NCBI RefSeq assembly: GCF_010015475.1
Contig: NZ_SSNI01000007.1
Span: 124,001 to 188,000, forward strand
From: Pontibacter pamirensis
GTDB taxonomy: Bacteria; Bacteroidota; Bacteroidia; Cytophagales; Hymenobacteraceae
Length of the DNA: 64,000 nt
Direction: 5' to 3'
A program made the position numbers and the translations under genes. Positions 54,525-63,212 of this stretch are shown here, piece by piece. Every line of letters starts with the position of its first letter. Position 1 is the first letter of the stretch. A model generated the notes under the pieces. It ran no database searches and had not been told where the DNA came from. It saw only the letters and a program-made list of their open reading frames with translations.

Positions 54525-55346
54525 CTACACGCCGCTAAAAGCATTGAAGCCGCCATCCACTAAAATCGTTTCTCCGCTCACGAACCGGGACGCATCGCTC
54601 AAAAGGTAGATAAGCGTACCTGTCAGTTCCTCGGGTTTTCCAAGTCGGCGGAAGGGCGTATTGTCGATAAACTTCTGCGCCCTGTTAGTATAACTTTCGT
54701 CCGGGTTCAGGAGCAGCGTTCTGTTCTGCTCCGTCAGAAACACACCGGGTGCAATGGCATTCACCCGCACGCCATCGCCGTAGCGCTGCGCCAGTTCCAC
54801 GGCCATCCATTGGGTATATGCCTCTACTGCCTTTTTAGCCACGGTATAACCTAGTACCCTGGTCAGTGGGCGTTGCGCCGTTAGCGATGAAATGTTGACG
54901 ATGGAGCCTTTTCCTTTTTCGGCGATGACTCTGCCGAATACTTGTGTCGGGATAACGGTGCCGAACAGGTTGAGGTCTACTGCTTTTTTGGTGTCTTCAA
55001 TTTTGGTATCAAACAGGTTCTGGTCCGGCATAACGGTGGCTCCCGGAATATTGCCTCCGGCAGCGTTCACCAGCCCGTCAATCGTTCCCCATGCCTCCAA
55101 TATGGCTTCTTTGGCTGACTGCATCTCCTTTTCATCCAGCACGTCGCCCAGCACCGCCATGGCCTCTCCGCCTGCAGCTTCTATGGCAGCCACCCGCTCT
55201 TCGGCACGTTCCCTGTTGCGTCCCAGTATGGCCACTTTGGCACCAGCCTGACCTATGGCAAGCGACATGGCTTCGCCCAGGATGCCGGTGGCGCCTGTCA
55301 TCACGATTACTTTGCCTGCTAATGAAAACTGTTCTATTCCACTCAT
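54525..55346 (-). CDS. uxuB: SDR-family D-mannonate oxidoreductase (fructuronate reductase, YjmF type)
   Basis: 273 residues, short-chain dehydrogenase: cofactor motif T-G-A-T-G-I-L-G-E-A, N-A-A-G-G-N, catalytic S in I-V-N-I-S-S-L-T-A-Q and Y-T-V-A-K-K-A-V (Y-x-x-x-K). Not homologous to E. coli UxuB but the same step is done by SDR enzymes such as B. subtilis YjmF. The role, NADH-dependent reduction of fructuronate to mannonate, rests on the gene order uxuB-uxuA-uxaC. Confidence 0.88.
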   Translation of the reverse strand: MSGIEQFSLAGKVIVMTGATGILGEAMSLAIGQAGAKVAILGRNRERAEERVAAIEAAGGEAMAVLGDVLDEKEMQSAKEAILEAWGTIDGLVNAAGGNIPGATVMPDQNLFDTKIEDTKKAVDLNLFGTVIPTQVFGRVIAEKGKGSIVNISSLTAQRPLTRVLGYTVAKKAVEAYTQWMAVELAQRYGDGVRVNAIAPGVFLTEQNRTLLLNPDESYTNRAQKFIDNTPFRRLGKPEELTGTLIYLLSDASRFVSGETILVDGGFNAFSGV

Positions 55347-55421
55347 GTGTTGTTTTATGTTTTATGTTTATCAGGCCTCGCCTGAATTTGTTTTGATGCT
55401 GTGCAACGCATGTAAAGCTTT

Positions 55422-55493
55422 AAACCTGCCCCTCCGAGGAGGGGAATTTTACTCTCGCAGATATTTACCTCCTCGGAGGGGCAGGAGTGGGTT
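55422..55493. repeat. Dispersed palindromic repeat, copy 3 (72 bp)
   Basis: CCTGCCCCTCCGAGGAGG at 55425-55442 and its perfect reverse complement at 55468-55485. Same length and almost the same ends as the copy at 8448-8519. It lies in the upstream region of the uxuB operon. Confidence 0.83.
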
Positions 55494-55533
55494 CATTCAT
55501 CTTAACTTAAGGTTTTTGTTCTATCTACCTCAC

Positions 55534-55545
55534 AATCGATTGCAG
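55534..55545. promoter_or_regulatory. Possible LacI-family operator upstream of uxuB operon
   Basis: AATCGATTGCAG, with a perfect 10-bp palindromic core CAATCGATTG at 55533-55542. The same 12 bases occur at 59969-59980 ahead of the DUF1080 gene. The LacI-type regulator gene is the adjacent gene. The link is inferred. Confidence 0.35.
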
Positions 55546-55594
55546 CAGGAGTAGAAGTTTCTGGCCCTACTACTCCCTTATAAATTCTTTTCGT

Positions 55595-56671
55595 TTAATA
55601 ATTAACAGTTGAAGCCAAAGCTTTACTAGATTCCCGTTTAATCAGTTCTATAGGGGTAGTAAGAGAAATAAAGCTTCTGCCAGGCTTTACGTTTTGCCGC
55701 ACTAAATCCATGATAAGCCTTGCAGCCTGCTCCCCCATCTCATAAGGAAACTGTTCAACTGAAGTAATAGACGGCTGAACAATCTGCACACGCGGATCAT
55801 TAGAGTATCCTGCCAGTTTCAGATCTTCGGGTATGCTCAGCTTCAGCCTGTTGGCATATTCCATCACGGCGATGGCAGTGGTGTCGTTGCTTGTGAAAAA
55901 TGCATCCGGATAGGGCTCCTCCGCAAACAACACCTGGCAAGTTTTCAGCGCATTTTCATGCGTTAACTCATGAAAGAACACCAGACTTTCGTTTAAAGCG
56001 ACCTTGTATTTTTTCAGTGCGTCCTGGTAGCCGGCATAGCGCTCACTGTACAAGCTACAGCTGAGGGGGCCACTGATATGCGCAATTCTGCGACAGCCCT
56101 GCTCCAGCAAGTGGAGGGTTGATTTGTAAGCTCCCTGGTAATCATCGCCTTTAATTTTATGGGCAGAGTATCCTATTGGTACTCTGTCATAAAACACCAA
56201 CGGAACATTAGCCTTCGAAAAAACATCGAACGGTGAAAAGTCTTCCGTATATAGCGTGGTTGAAACTATCAGCCCCTCCACGCGCAAAGCATGCAGTACG
56301 CTTACAAGCTGCTTTTCCAGCACCGGCGATTCATTTGACTGGAAAATCATCAGATTGTAGTCACACTTCTGCAGCTCATTCTGGATGGCTGTGATAACCG
56401 CTGATTGAAAATACATGGATATCCGGGGCACAATCAGCCCAATGATATTAGACTTGCTTTTGCGAAGGCTGGATGCCATGGCATTCAGCTGGTAGCCTGC
56501 TTTATCCACCGCCTGCTTTACCCGCTCCTTCGTTTCCTCGCTAACATGCGGATGGTTACTCAACGCTCTTGAAACAGTAGAGGTAGACACTCCCAGTTCA
56601 CGGGCTATATCTTTTAGTCTGTGCTGCGATTGTCTGCTCATGTTTACACTACCACTGTCCGCTGGAATCAT
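55595..56671 (-). CDS. LacI family transcriptional regulator
   Basis: 358 residues. N-terminal helix-turn-helix (L-K-D-I-A-R-E-L-G-V-S-T-S-T-V-S-R-A-L-S) followed by the hinge (A-M-A-S-S-L-R-K) and a periplasmic-binding-protein-like effector domain (N-I-I-G-L-I-V-P-R-I, H-I-S-G-P-L-S-C). The start at 56671 is an ATG; an ATG 10 codons in is an alternative. It sits directly upstream of the uronate operon in the same direction and is its likely regulator, with fructuronate- or glucuronate-type sugars as inferred effectors. Confidence 0.92.
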   Translation of the reverse strand: MIPADSGSVNMSRQSQHRLKDIARELGVSTSTVSRALSNHPHVSEETKERVKQAVDKAGYQLNAMASSLRKSKSNIIGLIVPRISMYFQSAVITAIQNELQKCDYNLMIFQSNESPVLEKQLVSVLHALRVEGLIVSTTLYTEDFSPFDVFSKANVPLVFYDRVPIGYSAHKIKGDDYQGAYKSTLHLLEQGCRRIAHISGPLSCSLYSERYAGYQDALKKYKVALNESLVFFHELTHENALKTCQVLFAEEPYPDAFFTSNDTTAIAVMEYANRLKLSIPEDLKLAGYSNDPRVQIVQPSITSVEQFPYEMGEQAARLIMDLVRQNVKPGRSFISLTTPIELIKRESSKALASTVNY

Positions 56672-56924
56672 GTTTGCATTTAATTATATTGAATTTTATT
56701 CTCACCCATGGCACGTAAAGCGGCACAAGTAGCACAATAAAAAGCGCCATCTAAGCTAATGCATTGACTATCTGTTTTTTTGCAGCTGCCTTAACCATTT
56801 AAGAAACAGCGTGCTGTTCCTGCTTCTAAGCTACAGTCCTAAGAATTTATAAACTATAACTTAAAAACCAGACAACTCAACTTACCTGCTGGTTTCGCAG
56901 TTCACTATTACCAGATGAACCGCC

Positions 56925-58274
56925 CTAGCTTGCCACTACGTCCTGCTTCGCATCGTCGAAGGTAACGCGCTTGCCTGTTTGCATGGCTACCCGCGTCATG
57001 ATGTTGGCGACAGAGTGGTTGTAACCAGCCTTTACGGAAGCATTTGGCGTCTGGCGGCTGCGAACGCACTCCATCCAGTTGCGCATGTGCAGTGAGGTCA
57101 TTGGATCTCCGCCTGTATTGGCGTCTGTAGCAACTTTTGTCTGGTCAGGCAGGGTATAATCCTGCAGCAAATTAGCCTGCATGCCCATGTCGTCCGCCTG
57201 GTTTTTAGTTAAGCCACCCTCCGACGTAATTTTGTTAGTGTCCAGGTTCATCATACCGCCATTAGAATAGTATAATTCCTTCACGCCACCGGCTGAATTG
57301 CTGAAGCGGGAAGAGTATACCACCTGGAAACCTTTTGAGGCATCATCTGCCGGACCATAATCAAACACAGCTGTTAAGGTATCGGGGTTTTCACGTCCAT
57401 CATTCCACATGTATATACCGCCGTTGGCCGCCACACTGCGCGGATGGTCCAGCCCCGTAAACCAATGCACAGTATCTATCTGGTGCGACATCCACTGCCC
57501 CGGAATGCCGGAGGAGTAAGGCCAGAACAAGCGGTACTCGAGGTACTTCCGCGGGTCCCAGGCCACTTTCGGCCGGTTCATCAGGTAACGGTCCCAATCC
57601 GTGTCTTCCTTCCGGATTTGGCTCACCAGTTCAGGTCTCCTCCATCGGCCCGGCTGGTTCACGTTCCAGGTCATCTCTACCATTTTGATGTCTCCAAACT
57701 TACCCGAATTGATGTATTCGTTAGCGGCAATGTAGTTGGGAGCACTACGGCGTTGCGAACCGATCTGCACAATTTTACCGGTCTCTTCTACCGCTTTGAG
57801 TATGGCGCGGGCATCTTCCATGGTTTCTGCCATCGGCTTCTCCAGGTATACATCCTTTCCGTTGCGCACGGCTTCCACGCCCATCAGCGCATGCTGGAAA
57901 TCAGCTGTGCTGATAATAACTGCATCAATATCCTTTTTAGAGTACAGTTCATCATTGTTCCGGTACTTCTTAAGCTTGATGCCATGCTTTTCCTTTACAT
58001 AAGCTTCTGCCTCGTCGCGGCGGCGGTTCCAGATATCGGAAACCCCCACAAACTCGAAATTCAGTTCTTTTGCATGGTTCATCATCGCCGGGTATAAGGA
58101 ATGTTTGAATCGATCAGAGAAGCCAATAATCCCGACTCTTACCCTGTCGTTGGCACCCAGAATTTTCCCGTAACTTTTGGCGCTAAAGCTCATTCCCATT
58201 ACAGACAAGCCAACTGTTCCCAGCACAGCTTTCTTGATAAAGTCTCTCCGGTTATTATTATCCTTGTGATCCAT
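56925..58274 (-). CDS. Gfo/Idh/MocA family oxidoreductase with twin-arginine signal
   Basis: 449 residues from ATG 58274 (frame runs to 58319). Tat signal R-R-D-F-I-K-K-A-V-L-G-T-V-G-L, so it is folded with its cofactor and sent to the periplasm. Rossmann motif V-G-I-I-G-F-S-D-R; E-K-P motif (D-V-Y-L-E-K-P-M-A-E-T-M). Periplasmic members with bound NAD act in 3-keto-sugar and related glycoside chemistry. It precedes the LacI gene in the same direction and follows the DUF1080 gene. Confidence 0.9.
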   Translation of the reverse strand: MDHKDNNNRRDFIKKAVLGTVGLSVMGMSFSAKSYGKILGANDRVRVGIIGFSDRFKHSLYPAMMNHAKELNFEFVGVSDIWNRRRDEAEAYVKEKHGIKLKKYRNNDELYSKKDIDAVIISTADFQHALMGVEAVRNGKDVYLEKPMAETMEDARAILKAVEETGKIVQIGSQRRSAPNYIAANEYINSGKFGDIKMVEMTWNVNQPGRWRRPELVSQIRKEDTDWDRYLMNRPKVAWDPRKYLEYRLFWPYSSGIPGQWMSHQIDTVHWFTGLDHPRSVAANGGIYMWNDGRENPDTLTAVFDYGPADDASKGFQVVYSSRFSNSAGGVKELYYSNGGMMNLDTNKITSEGGLTKNQADDMGMQANLLQDYTLPDQTKVATDANTGGDPMTSLHMRNWMECVRSRQTPNASVKAGYNHSVANIMTRVAMQTGKRVTFDDAKQDVVAS

Positions 58275-58425
58275 TCCTTTGTTCGTTATAGTTTGAACAT
58301 TATTTAAAATCCATTTCAAAACTGATTTCTGTTTTCGTAAAACCAGTATTGAAGCCCGCTATATTTTCGTGTAACTTATATCTGAAAGAAGCCTCGCTTT
58401 TTAACTTCCTGGCACTTTCATAGCA

Positions 58426-59847
58426 CTACAATTCTTTGATTTTAATGCTTCTGAACGCTACATTGTTTCCATGGTCCTGCAGAAGGATATGACCTTTCTC
58501 TGCCTCTCCAAAATTTTCCCAGTTTTTGTATTTACTCTGAGCCACTAAGTTGCGGAACTCTTCAGACCCTCTTTCATACTCCAGCACTTTTATACCATTC
58601 AGCCAATGCTCTACCGTGTTATCCGGTTTCACTACCAGGCGCGCCTGGTTCCATTCACCGACAGGCTTCAAAAAGCGGTTGTTTTTCTCAGAAGTTTTCA
58701 GGTCATATAAGGAAGCAATCGTACGGTTCCCGTCCCGGCCCATTTTAGCATCCGGGTGCTTTTCATCGTCTAGCAACTGGTACTCCAGGCCGATGGCAGA
58801 CGCGTTTTCTACATTTTCTTTTTCAGTGACAAAATATTTGATGCCGCTGTTAGCGCCTTCTGTCAGTTTAAACTGAACTTGCAGGTCGAAAGCATCATAT
58901 TCTTTCTCTGTCACAATGTCTCCGCCGTTCACCGACTCGCCGCCGCCTGATTCCAGCACTTGCAGTTCACCGTCCTGCACTTTCCAGCCACCTTCCGGAA
59001 ACTTATCTTTATAAGCCCCTCTCCAGCCTTCGGTCGTTTTGCCGTCCCAGAGCAGGCTCCATCCCTGTTCTTTCTCCTGTTCTGTTAGGGTGTTCGGCAC
59101 AAGGTTTACCACAAAGGCGTCATGGCCTTCGCGGTGCTCCAAGTCTGAAGTTTTGATGCGGATATTCCGCCATTTGATTTCTTTTCCGGCGTCTTCGGCA
59201 TTTCCAATCGAATGCACCTGCAGGGCTATAAGTCCGCTGGGCGTCATATCATCCACAACGGCCGCAACCGGTACATCATTGATCCAGGTTTTGATCTTGT
59301 TGCCGATGGCTTCGATCCGGGCCTTATTCCACTCACCCTTCTTAAAAGCCGATTGGGCATCCGGATTCAGCGAAAGCGGGTACAGCCAACCGCGCCTTGC
59401 CTCGTCATATATTCCACCGGTCCACTTCCTGTCGGACGGGTCCAACTCAAACTGATAGCCATGGACACGGCCATCCATCACAGTTGGGTCTGAAATACTG
59501 CGGAACTGTACGCCACTATTGATGTCGTTATCCAGCATTACCTCAAACTCGAGGATATAATCCCCATATTCTTTGTCGGCAGCAAGAAAGCTGTTGGGTG
59601 AATTCATGGTGGTTGTTCCGACAATGACCCCATCCTCTACTCTATAGGTGGCACTGCCGTTTACCTGCTCCCAACCGGTCAGGTCCTTGCCGTTGAATAA
59701 CTGTGTCCAGCCATTCTCCTGCGTAGCTTCTGTGCTTTGTGCAGTTTCGGTAGTCTGCACAGTTTCATTACTTCCTGAGGCGCACCCAAACTGGATGCAG
59801 GTGACAGGAAACAACATTAGCAAGAGGGGCAAATGACTTCTTTTCAT
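58426..59847 (-). CDS. DUF1080 (3-keto-disaccharide hydrolase family) lipoprotein, two domains
   Basis: 473 residues; lipobox I-Q-F-G-C-A. Two copies of the DUF1080 laminarinase-like beta-sandwich: about 45-235 (L-F-N-G-K-D-L-T-G-W-E-Q-V) and 265-470 (L-L-W-D-G-K-T-T-E-G-W-R-G). Named members hydrolyse 3-keto-glycosides after oxidation by a Gfo-type dehydrogenase; many are uncharacterised. Being surface- or periplasm-anchored and next to a Tat-exported Gfo enzyme, a glycoside or glucuronide cleavage step is inferred. Confidence 0.88.
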   Translation of the reverse strand: MKRSHLPLLLMLFPVTCIQFGCASGSNETVQTTETAQSTEATQENGWTQLFNGKDLTGWEQVNGSATYRVEDGVIVGTTTMNSPNSFLAADKEYGDYILEFEVMLDNDINSGVQFRSISDPTVMDGRVHGYQFELDPSDRKWTGGIYDEARRGWLYPLSLNPDAQSAFKKGEWNKARIEAIGNKIKTWINDVPVAAVVDDMTPSGLIALQVHSIGNAEDAGKEIKWRNIRIKTSDLEHREGHDAFVVNLVPNTLTEQEKEQGWSLLWDGKTTEGWRGAYKDKFPEGGWKVQDGELQVLESGGGESVNGGDIVTEKEYDAFDLQVQFKLTEGANSGIKYFVTEKENVENASAIGLEYQLLDDEKHPDAKMGRDGNRTIASLYDLKTSEKNNRFLKPVGEWNQARLVVKPDNTVEHWLNGIKVLEYERGSEEFRNLVAQSKYKNWENFGEAEKGHILLQDHGNNVAFRSIKIKEL

Positions 59848-60512
59848 TGTTTTTATGTTTTAAATGAATATAGTTCAAGGGTAGCGCAGGCTATATTAAA
59901 CCGACACACGTAATAAGGTGTCCGATATTTGTTTTCAGTTAAGCCTAAGTAATGAAAAATAAATTTGGAATCGATTGCAGGCTTAGCAAAAAAAATATGC
60001 TCCTGCCTTAGATTATGACGCCTCAATTAAATAGTGAGTAATCAATTCTTTCTATAATATTGAAAGTTAATTAAATATTTTAATTCTGCAAATTATTTTC
60101 GGCTGCAATGATAGCTTTTAAACGTGGCTGACACCTGATGAGCATTATATACTCCATCGTCAGAACTACAGGAAGTTATCATTTATGGGTTTTCCTTTTC
60201 AAGGGATAACCTAACGGAATGAAGGGAGAGACTAAATTTATTTTTCATGCTCTAGCTGCACGACTAACTTTACACAAGCGAGTCTGAAGATTACGTATCA
60301 CGAGCTAGGCTCACGCACCAGCCTTGAACCGGTGTAGCATTTGTAAGCTCCGTCAGGACACCTAATTATGGCTTGGTGCTCAATCAGCGCCTGGCTCAAG
60401 CGGAGGGTTCTATTTGATCTGTTGGGGCTAGAAAAGGAACAGAACCTCTCATTGGGAATAGAAATGAAGCTAACGTGGTTTTGTATACTATCAGTTACTT
60501 AGAAAAACAGCT
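59848..60512. other. Intergenic region between DUF1080 gene and lut operon
   Basis: 665 bases. Holds an operator-like palindrome at 59966-59979 and AT-rich sequence near 59930-60110 (probable promoter of the DUF1080 gene). From about 60240 to 60470 the sequence is mixed and looks like a degraded non-coding stretch. No gene was supported. Confidence 0.6.
59966..59979. promoter_or_regulatory. Possible LacI-family operator upstream of DUF1080 gene
   Basis: TGGAATCGATTGCA is a 14-bp palindrome with one mismatched pair, sharing AATCGATTGCAG with 55534-55545. It is about 120 bases upstream of the ATG at 59847. Confidence 0.35.
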
Positions 60513-61100
60513 TTATTCAAGCAAAAACACAGAAAGTGTCCTGGCTCCATGTGCGCCCAGCACCAGCGACTGCTCAATATCGGCTGTTTTGGATGGCCCT
60601 GCGATGAAGGTGCCGAAGCCATACTCCTGCGCTCCTATCACGTCATATGCCTGCTGCATGAGCGGGACGATGTTTTTCTGCGGCACCACCAGCGCCAGGT
60701 ACTGGCAAATGAAAGGCAGCACCCGCATGGGCAGCTGCACATCAGTTACCCACAGGGCGCCGTTCTCGGCCACACCAAGTTGTGCAGGCAGTACCGCTAA
60801 ATCAACGTTTGCCAAGGTGTGCGGGTCTGTGGCGGGCGCAATATAAACTTCCCCGATATCCGCAAGTTCCGGAAAAGCAGAAACGATTCTTCTGGCGCCA
60901 CTGTACTCCTTCAGCAGAACCTGTTTTACCTCTTCCAGGTCTTTTACCCGAAACACCTTGCTTCCTATACTCACTGCCACGGACGTGAATTTTTCCAACA
61001 CGTCTGTTTCTCCTGAAAAGAAGGCAGGAATTTCCGGCAAGGGTATATGCTCCGGCTGGTTTCTGGCAACGGCGGCTAGTATACTGTCTCTGCTACTCAT
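60513..61100 (-). CDS. lutC: LUD-domain protein LutC, lactate oxidation complex
   Basis: 195 residues of the LUD (LutB/LutC) domain: N-terminal M-S-S-R-D-S-I-L-A-A-V, later E-N-G-A-L-W-V-T and the C-terminal F-I-A-G-P-S-K-T-A-D-I-E-Q-S-L-V-L-G-A-H-G-A, typical of LutC. Third subunit of the LutABC iron-sulfur L-lactate oxidation system. Overlaps lutB by 8 bases, hence translationally coupled. Confidence 0.93.
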   Translation of the reverse strand: MSSRDSILAAVARNQPEHIPLPEIPAFFSGETDVLEKFTSVAVSIGSKVFRVKDLEEVKQVLLKEYSGARRIVSAFPELADIGEVYIAPATDPHTLANVDLAVLPAQLGVAENGALWVTDVQLPMRVLPFICQYLALVVPQKNIVPLMQQAYDVIGAQEYGFGTFIAGPSKTADIEQSLVLGAHGARTLSVFLLE

Positions 61101-62475
61101 TTTTCTTCTTCCTGTTTTTTAAGTACCACTCCCCAAACGACTCCTTCGGAGGCGCCGGCATTTCGCGCTGCTTGTACCAGGGGTTCATTTTGTTGCTTAC
61201 TGCAAAAGGCACGTGGCGCATAAACCAGCGGCCGGCCTTCCCGGCTAATTGAAAAGTAGTGGGCGAGGCGAAGGCCTGTGTCATGGCTTTCATGCCCAAG
61301 GTTTTCTTTGTGTCGGCATACCCCTCCTTTACAATTACCTGCCGCCATTTATAAAGCTGGTCGTGTATATCGATTTTAACGGGGCAGACATTAGAGCAGG
61401 AGCCGCACAGGGTAGAGGCAAAAGGCAGGTCGGCGTTCTTTTTCATGTCGAGGTTGGGGGCCAGGATAGCACCGATGGGACCAGAAATGGCCGCATGGTA
61501 GCTGTGGCCGCCGCTTCTCCTATATACCGGGCAGGTGTTCATGCAGGCTCCGCAACGGATGCACTTTAGGGAATTGCGGAAGTCCTCTCTGCCCAGTTGT
61601 ATGCTTCTGCCGTTGTCCACCAGCACCAGGTGCAGTTCGTGCCCTTCCCTTGGCTTCTTGAAGTGGCTGGAGTAGGTGGTAATCGGTTGGCCCGTGGCGC
61701 TTCTGGCCAGCAGCCGCAGGAACACGCCCAGGTGCTTTCGCTCCGGTATAATTTTCTCGATACCCATGCAGGCAATGTGCACATCTGCCAGGTGAGCGCC
61801 CATATCCGCATTTCCCTCGTTTGTGCAGATAACAAATTCGCCTGTCTCGGCTATGGCGAAGTTAACGCCCGTGAGCGCGGCGCGGCGGGTCAGGAAGGTT
61901 TCTCTTAGGTGCTGCCTTGCTGCCTCTGTGAGCACCTGCGGGTCAGCCATGCCAGCCGGTGTGCCCAGGTGCTCGTGAAACAAGTCTCCTATTTCTTCTT
62001 TCTTTTTATGAATGCAGGGCAGTACAATATGGCTTGGTGGTTCCTTTGCCAGCTGCACAATGCGCTCCCCCAGGTCAGAGTCTATCACCTCCACGCCGTG
62101 CTCTGACAGGTAATCGTTCAGGTGGCACTCCTCGGTAAGCATTGACTTACTTTTCACCATCTGTTTTACCCCGTGCTTCTGCAGGATTTCATGCACAATC
62201 CGGTTGTGCTCTGCGGCGTCGGCTGCCCAGTGCACGATGATGCCGTTGGCTTTCGCATTGGCCTCAAACTGCAGCAGGTAGTCATGCAGGTTCGAGAGCA
62301 CGTTGTGCTTGATTTGGGAGGCAGTCTCGCGCAGCAGCTCCCAATCCGCAACGGTATGGGCGGCTTTGTCACGCTTCTGCCGGATGAACCACAATGTCTC
62401 GTCGTGCCAGTTAACCCGGGGTTCGTCTGCATTAAATGCTTCGGCAAGGGCGGCATGGTCTTTTGTCTCCTTCAT
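61093..62475 (-). CDS. lutB: Iron-sulfur protein LutB, lactate oxidation complex
   Basis: 460 residues. LUD domain in the N-terminal two thirds; two [4Fe-4S] cysteine groups: C-I-R-C-G-A-C-M-N-T-C-P near 305 and C-G-S-C-S-N-V-C-P near 360. Converts L-lactate to pyruvate together with LutA and LutC, passing electrons onward. Its start overlaps the end of lutA by 4 bases (ATGA). Confidence 0.95.
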   Translation of the reverse strand: MKETKDHAALAEAFNADEPRVNWHDETLWFIRQKRDKAAHTVADWELLRETASQIKHNVLSNLHDYLLQFEANAKANGIIVHWAADAAEHNRIVHEILQKHGVKQMVKSKSMLTEECHLNDYLSEHGVEVIDSDLGERIVQLAKEPPSHIVLPCIHKKKEEIGDLFHEHLGTPAGMADPQVLTEAARQHLRETFLTRRAALTGVNFAIAETGEFVICTNEGNADMGAHLADVHIACMGIEKIIPERKHLGVFLRLLARSATGQPITTYSSHFKKPREGHELHLVLVDNGRSIQLGREDFRNSLKCIRCGACMNTCPVYRRSGGHSYHAAISGPIGAILAPNLDMKKNADLPFASTLCGSCSNVCPVKIDIHDQLYKWRQVIVKEGYADTKKTLGMKAMTQAFASPTTFQLAGKAGRWFMRHVPFAVSNKMNPWYKQREMPAPPKESFGEWYLKNRKKKNE

Positions 62476-63212
62476 ATCTCCTGCGCGTTAAGTATCTCGG
62501 CGATATGCACCACCTTTACATTGCTTTTCTGCCTGCGCAAAATGCCCTCCATGTGCATCAGGCAACTCATGTCTGCTCCTGTAATATATGCGGCTTCGTG
62601 TTGCAGATGATCCATGACACGGTCTTTGCCCATCTTCACGGACACAGCCTCTTCTGCCACGCAAAAAGTACCCCCAAAACCGCAGCACTCATCCTTGCGG
62701 GTAAGCTCAATCAATTCCAGACCGTCCACCATACTTAGCAGTTGCTCTGGCTTAGAGAAGGCAGGCGCGACAAGCTCTGACATCTGGGCCAGCTTCAGGC
62801 CCCGTTGCCCGTGGCAGCTCTGGTGCAGCCCTACTTTGTGCGGGAAACGGGCTTTCAGTTTGTCTACCTTCAGTACATCGGTCAGGAACTCGGTCAGTTC
62901 ATATACTTTTCCCCGCATGGCCTCTGTCTCGTTTGGGTACTTGCCGGAGTGCAGGTGGTCTTTCATGTGCAGCACGCAGCTGCCAGAAGGCGCTACGATA
63001 TAGTCGAAGCCCCTGAAATTCTCTATGAAAAGATTATTGCTCTTCTTTGTCAGGTGCTCGAACCCAGAGTTGGCCATGGGCTGTCCACAGCATGTTTGCC
63101 TGGACGGGTATACCACCTCCACACCCAGCTTTTCAAGCAGCTCCAGGGTGGCAATGGCGGCATTAGGGTAAAACTGATCTACGTAACAAGGGATGAATAG
63201 ACCTACAGTCAT
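62472..63212 (-). CDS. lutA: Fe-S oxidoreductase LutA, lactate oxidation complex
   Basis: 246 residues with two cysteine-rich CCG domains: Q-T-C-C-G-Q-P-M-A-N-S-G near 40-50 and D-E-C-C-G-F-G-G-T-F near 175-185. It is the first Lut subunit and overlaps the end of the kinase gene by 4 bases. Next to a sugar kinase, a role in oxidising lactate made from lactaldehyde during deoxysugar breakdown is plausible. Confidence 0.95.
   Translation of the reverse strand: MTVGLFIPCYVDQFYPNAAIATLELLEKLGVEVVYPSRQTCCGQPMANSGFEHLTKKSNNLFIENFRGFDYIVAPSGSCVLHMKDHLHSGKYPNETEAMRGKVYELTEFLTDVLKVDKLKARFPHKVGLHQSCHGQRGLKLAQMSELVAPAFSKPEQLLSMVDGLELIELTRKDECCGFGGTFCVAEEAVSVKMGKDRVMDHLQHEAAYITGADMSCLMHMEGILRRQKSNVKVVHIAEILNAQEI

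Noticed and set aside
60240..60470. Possible remnant of a mobile element
   Set aside because: No terminal repeats or transposase fragment could be recognised.
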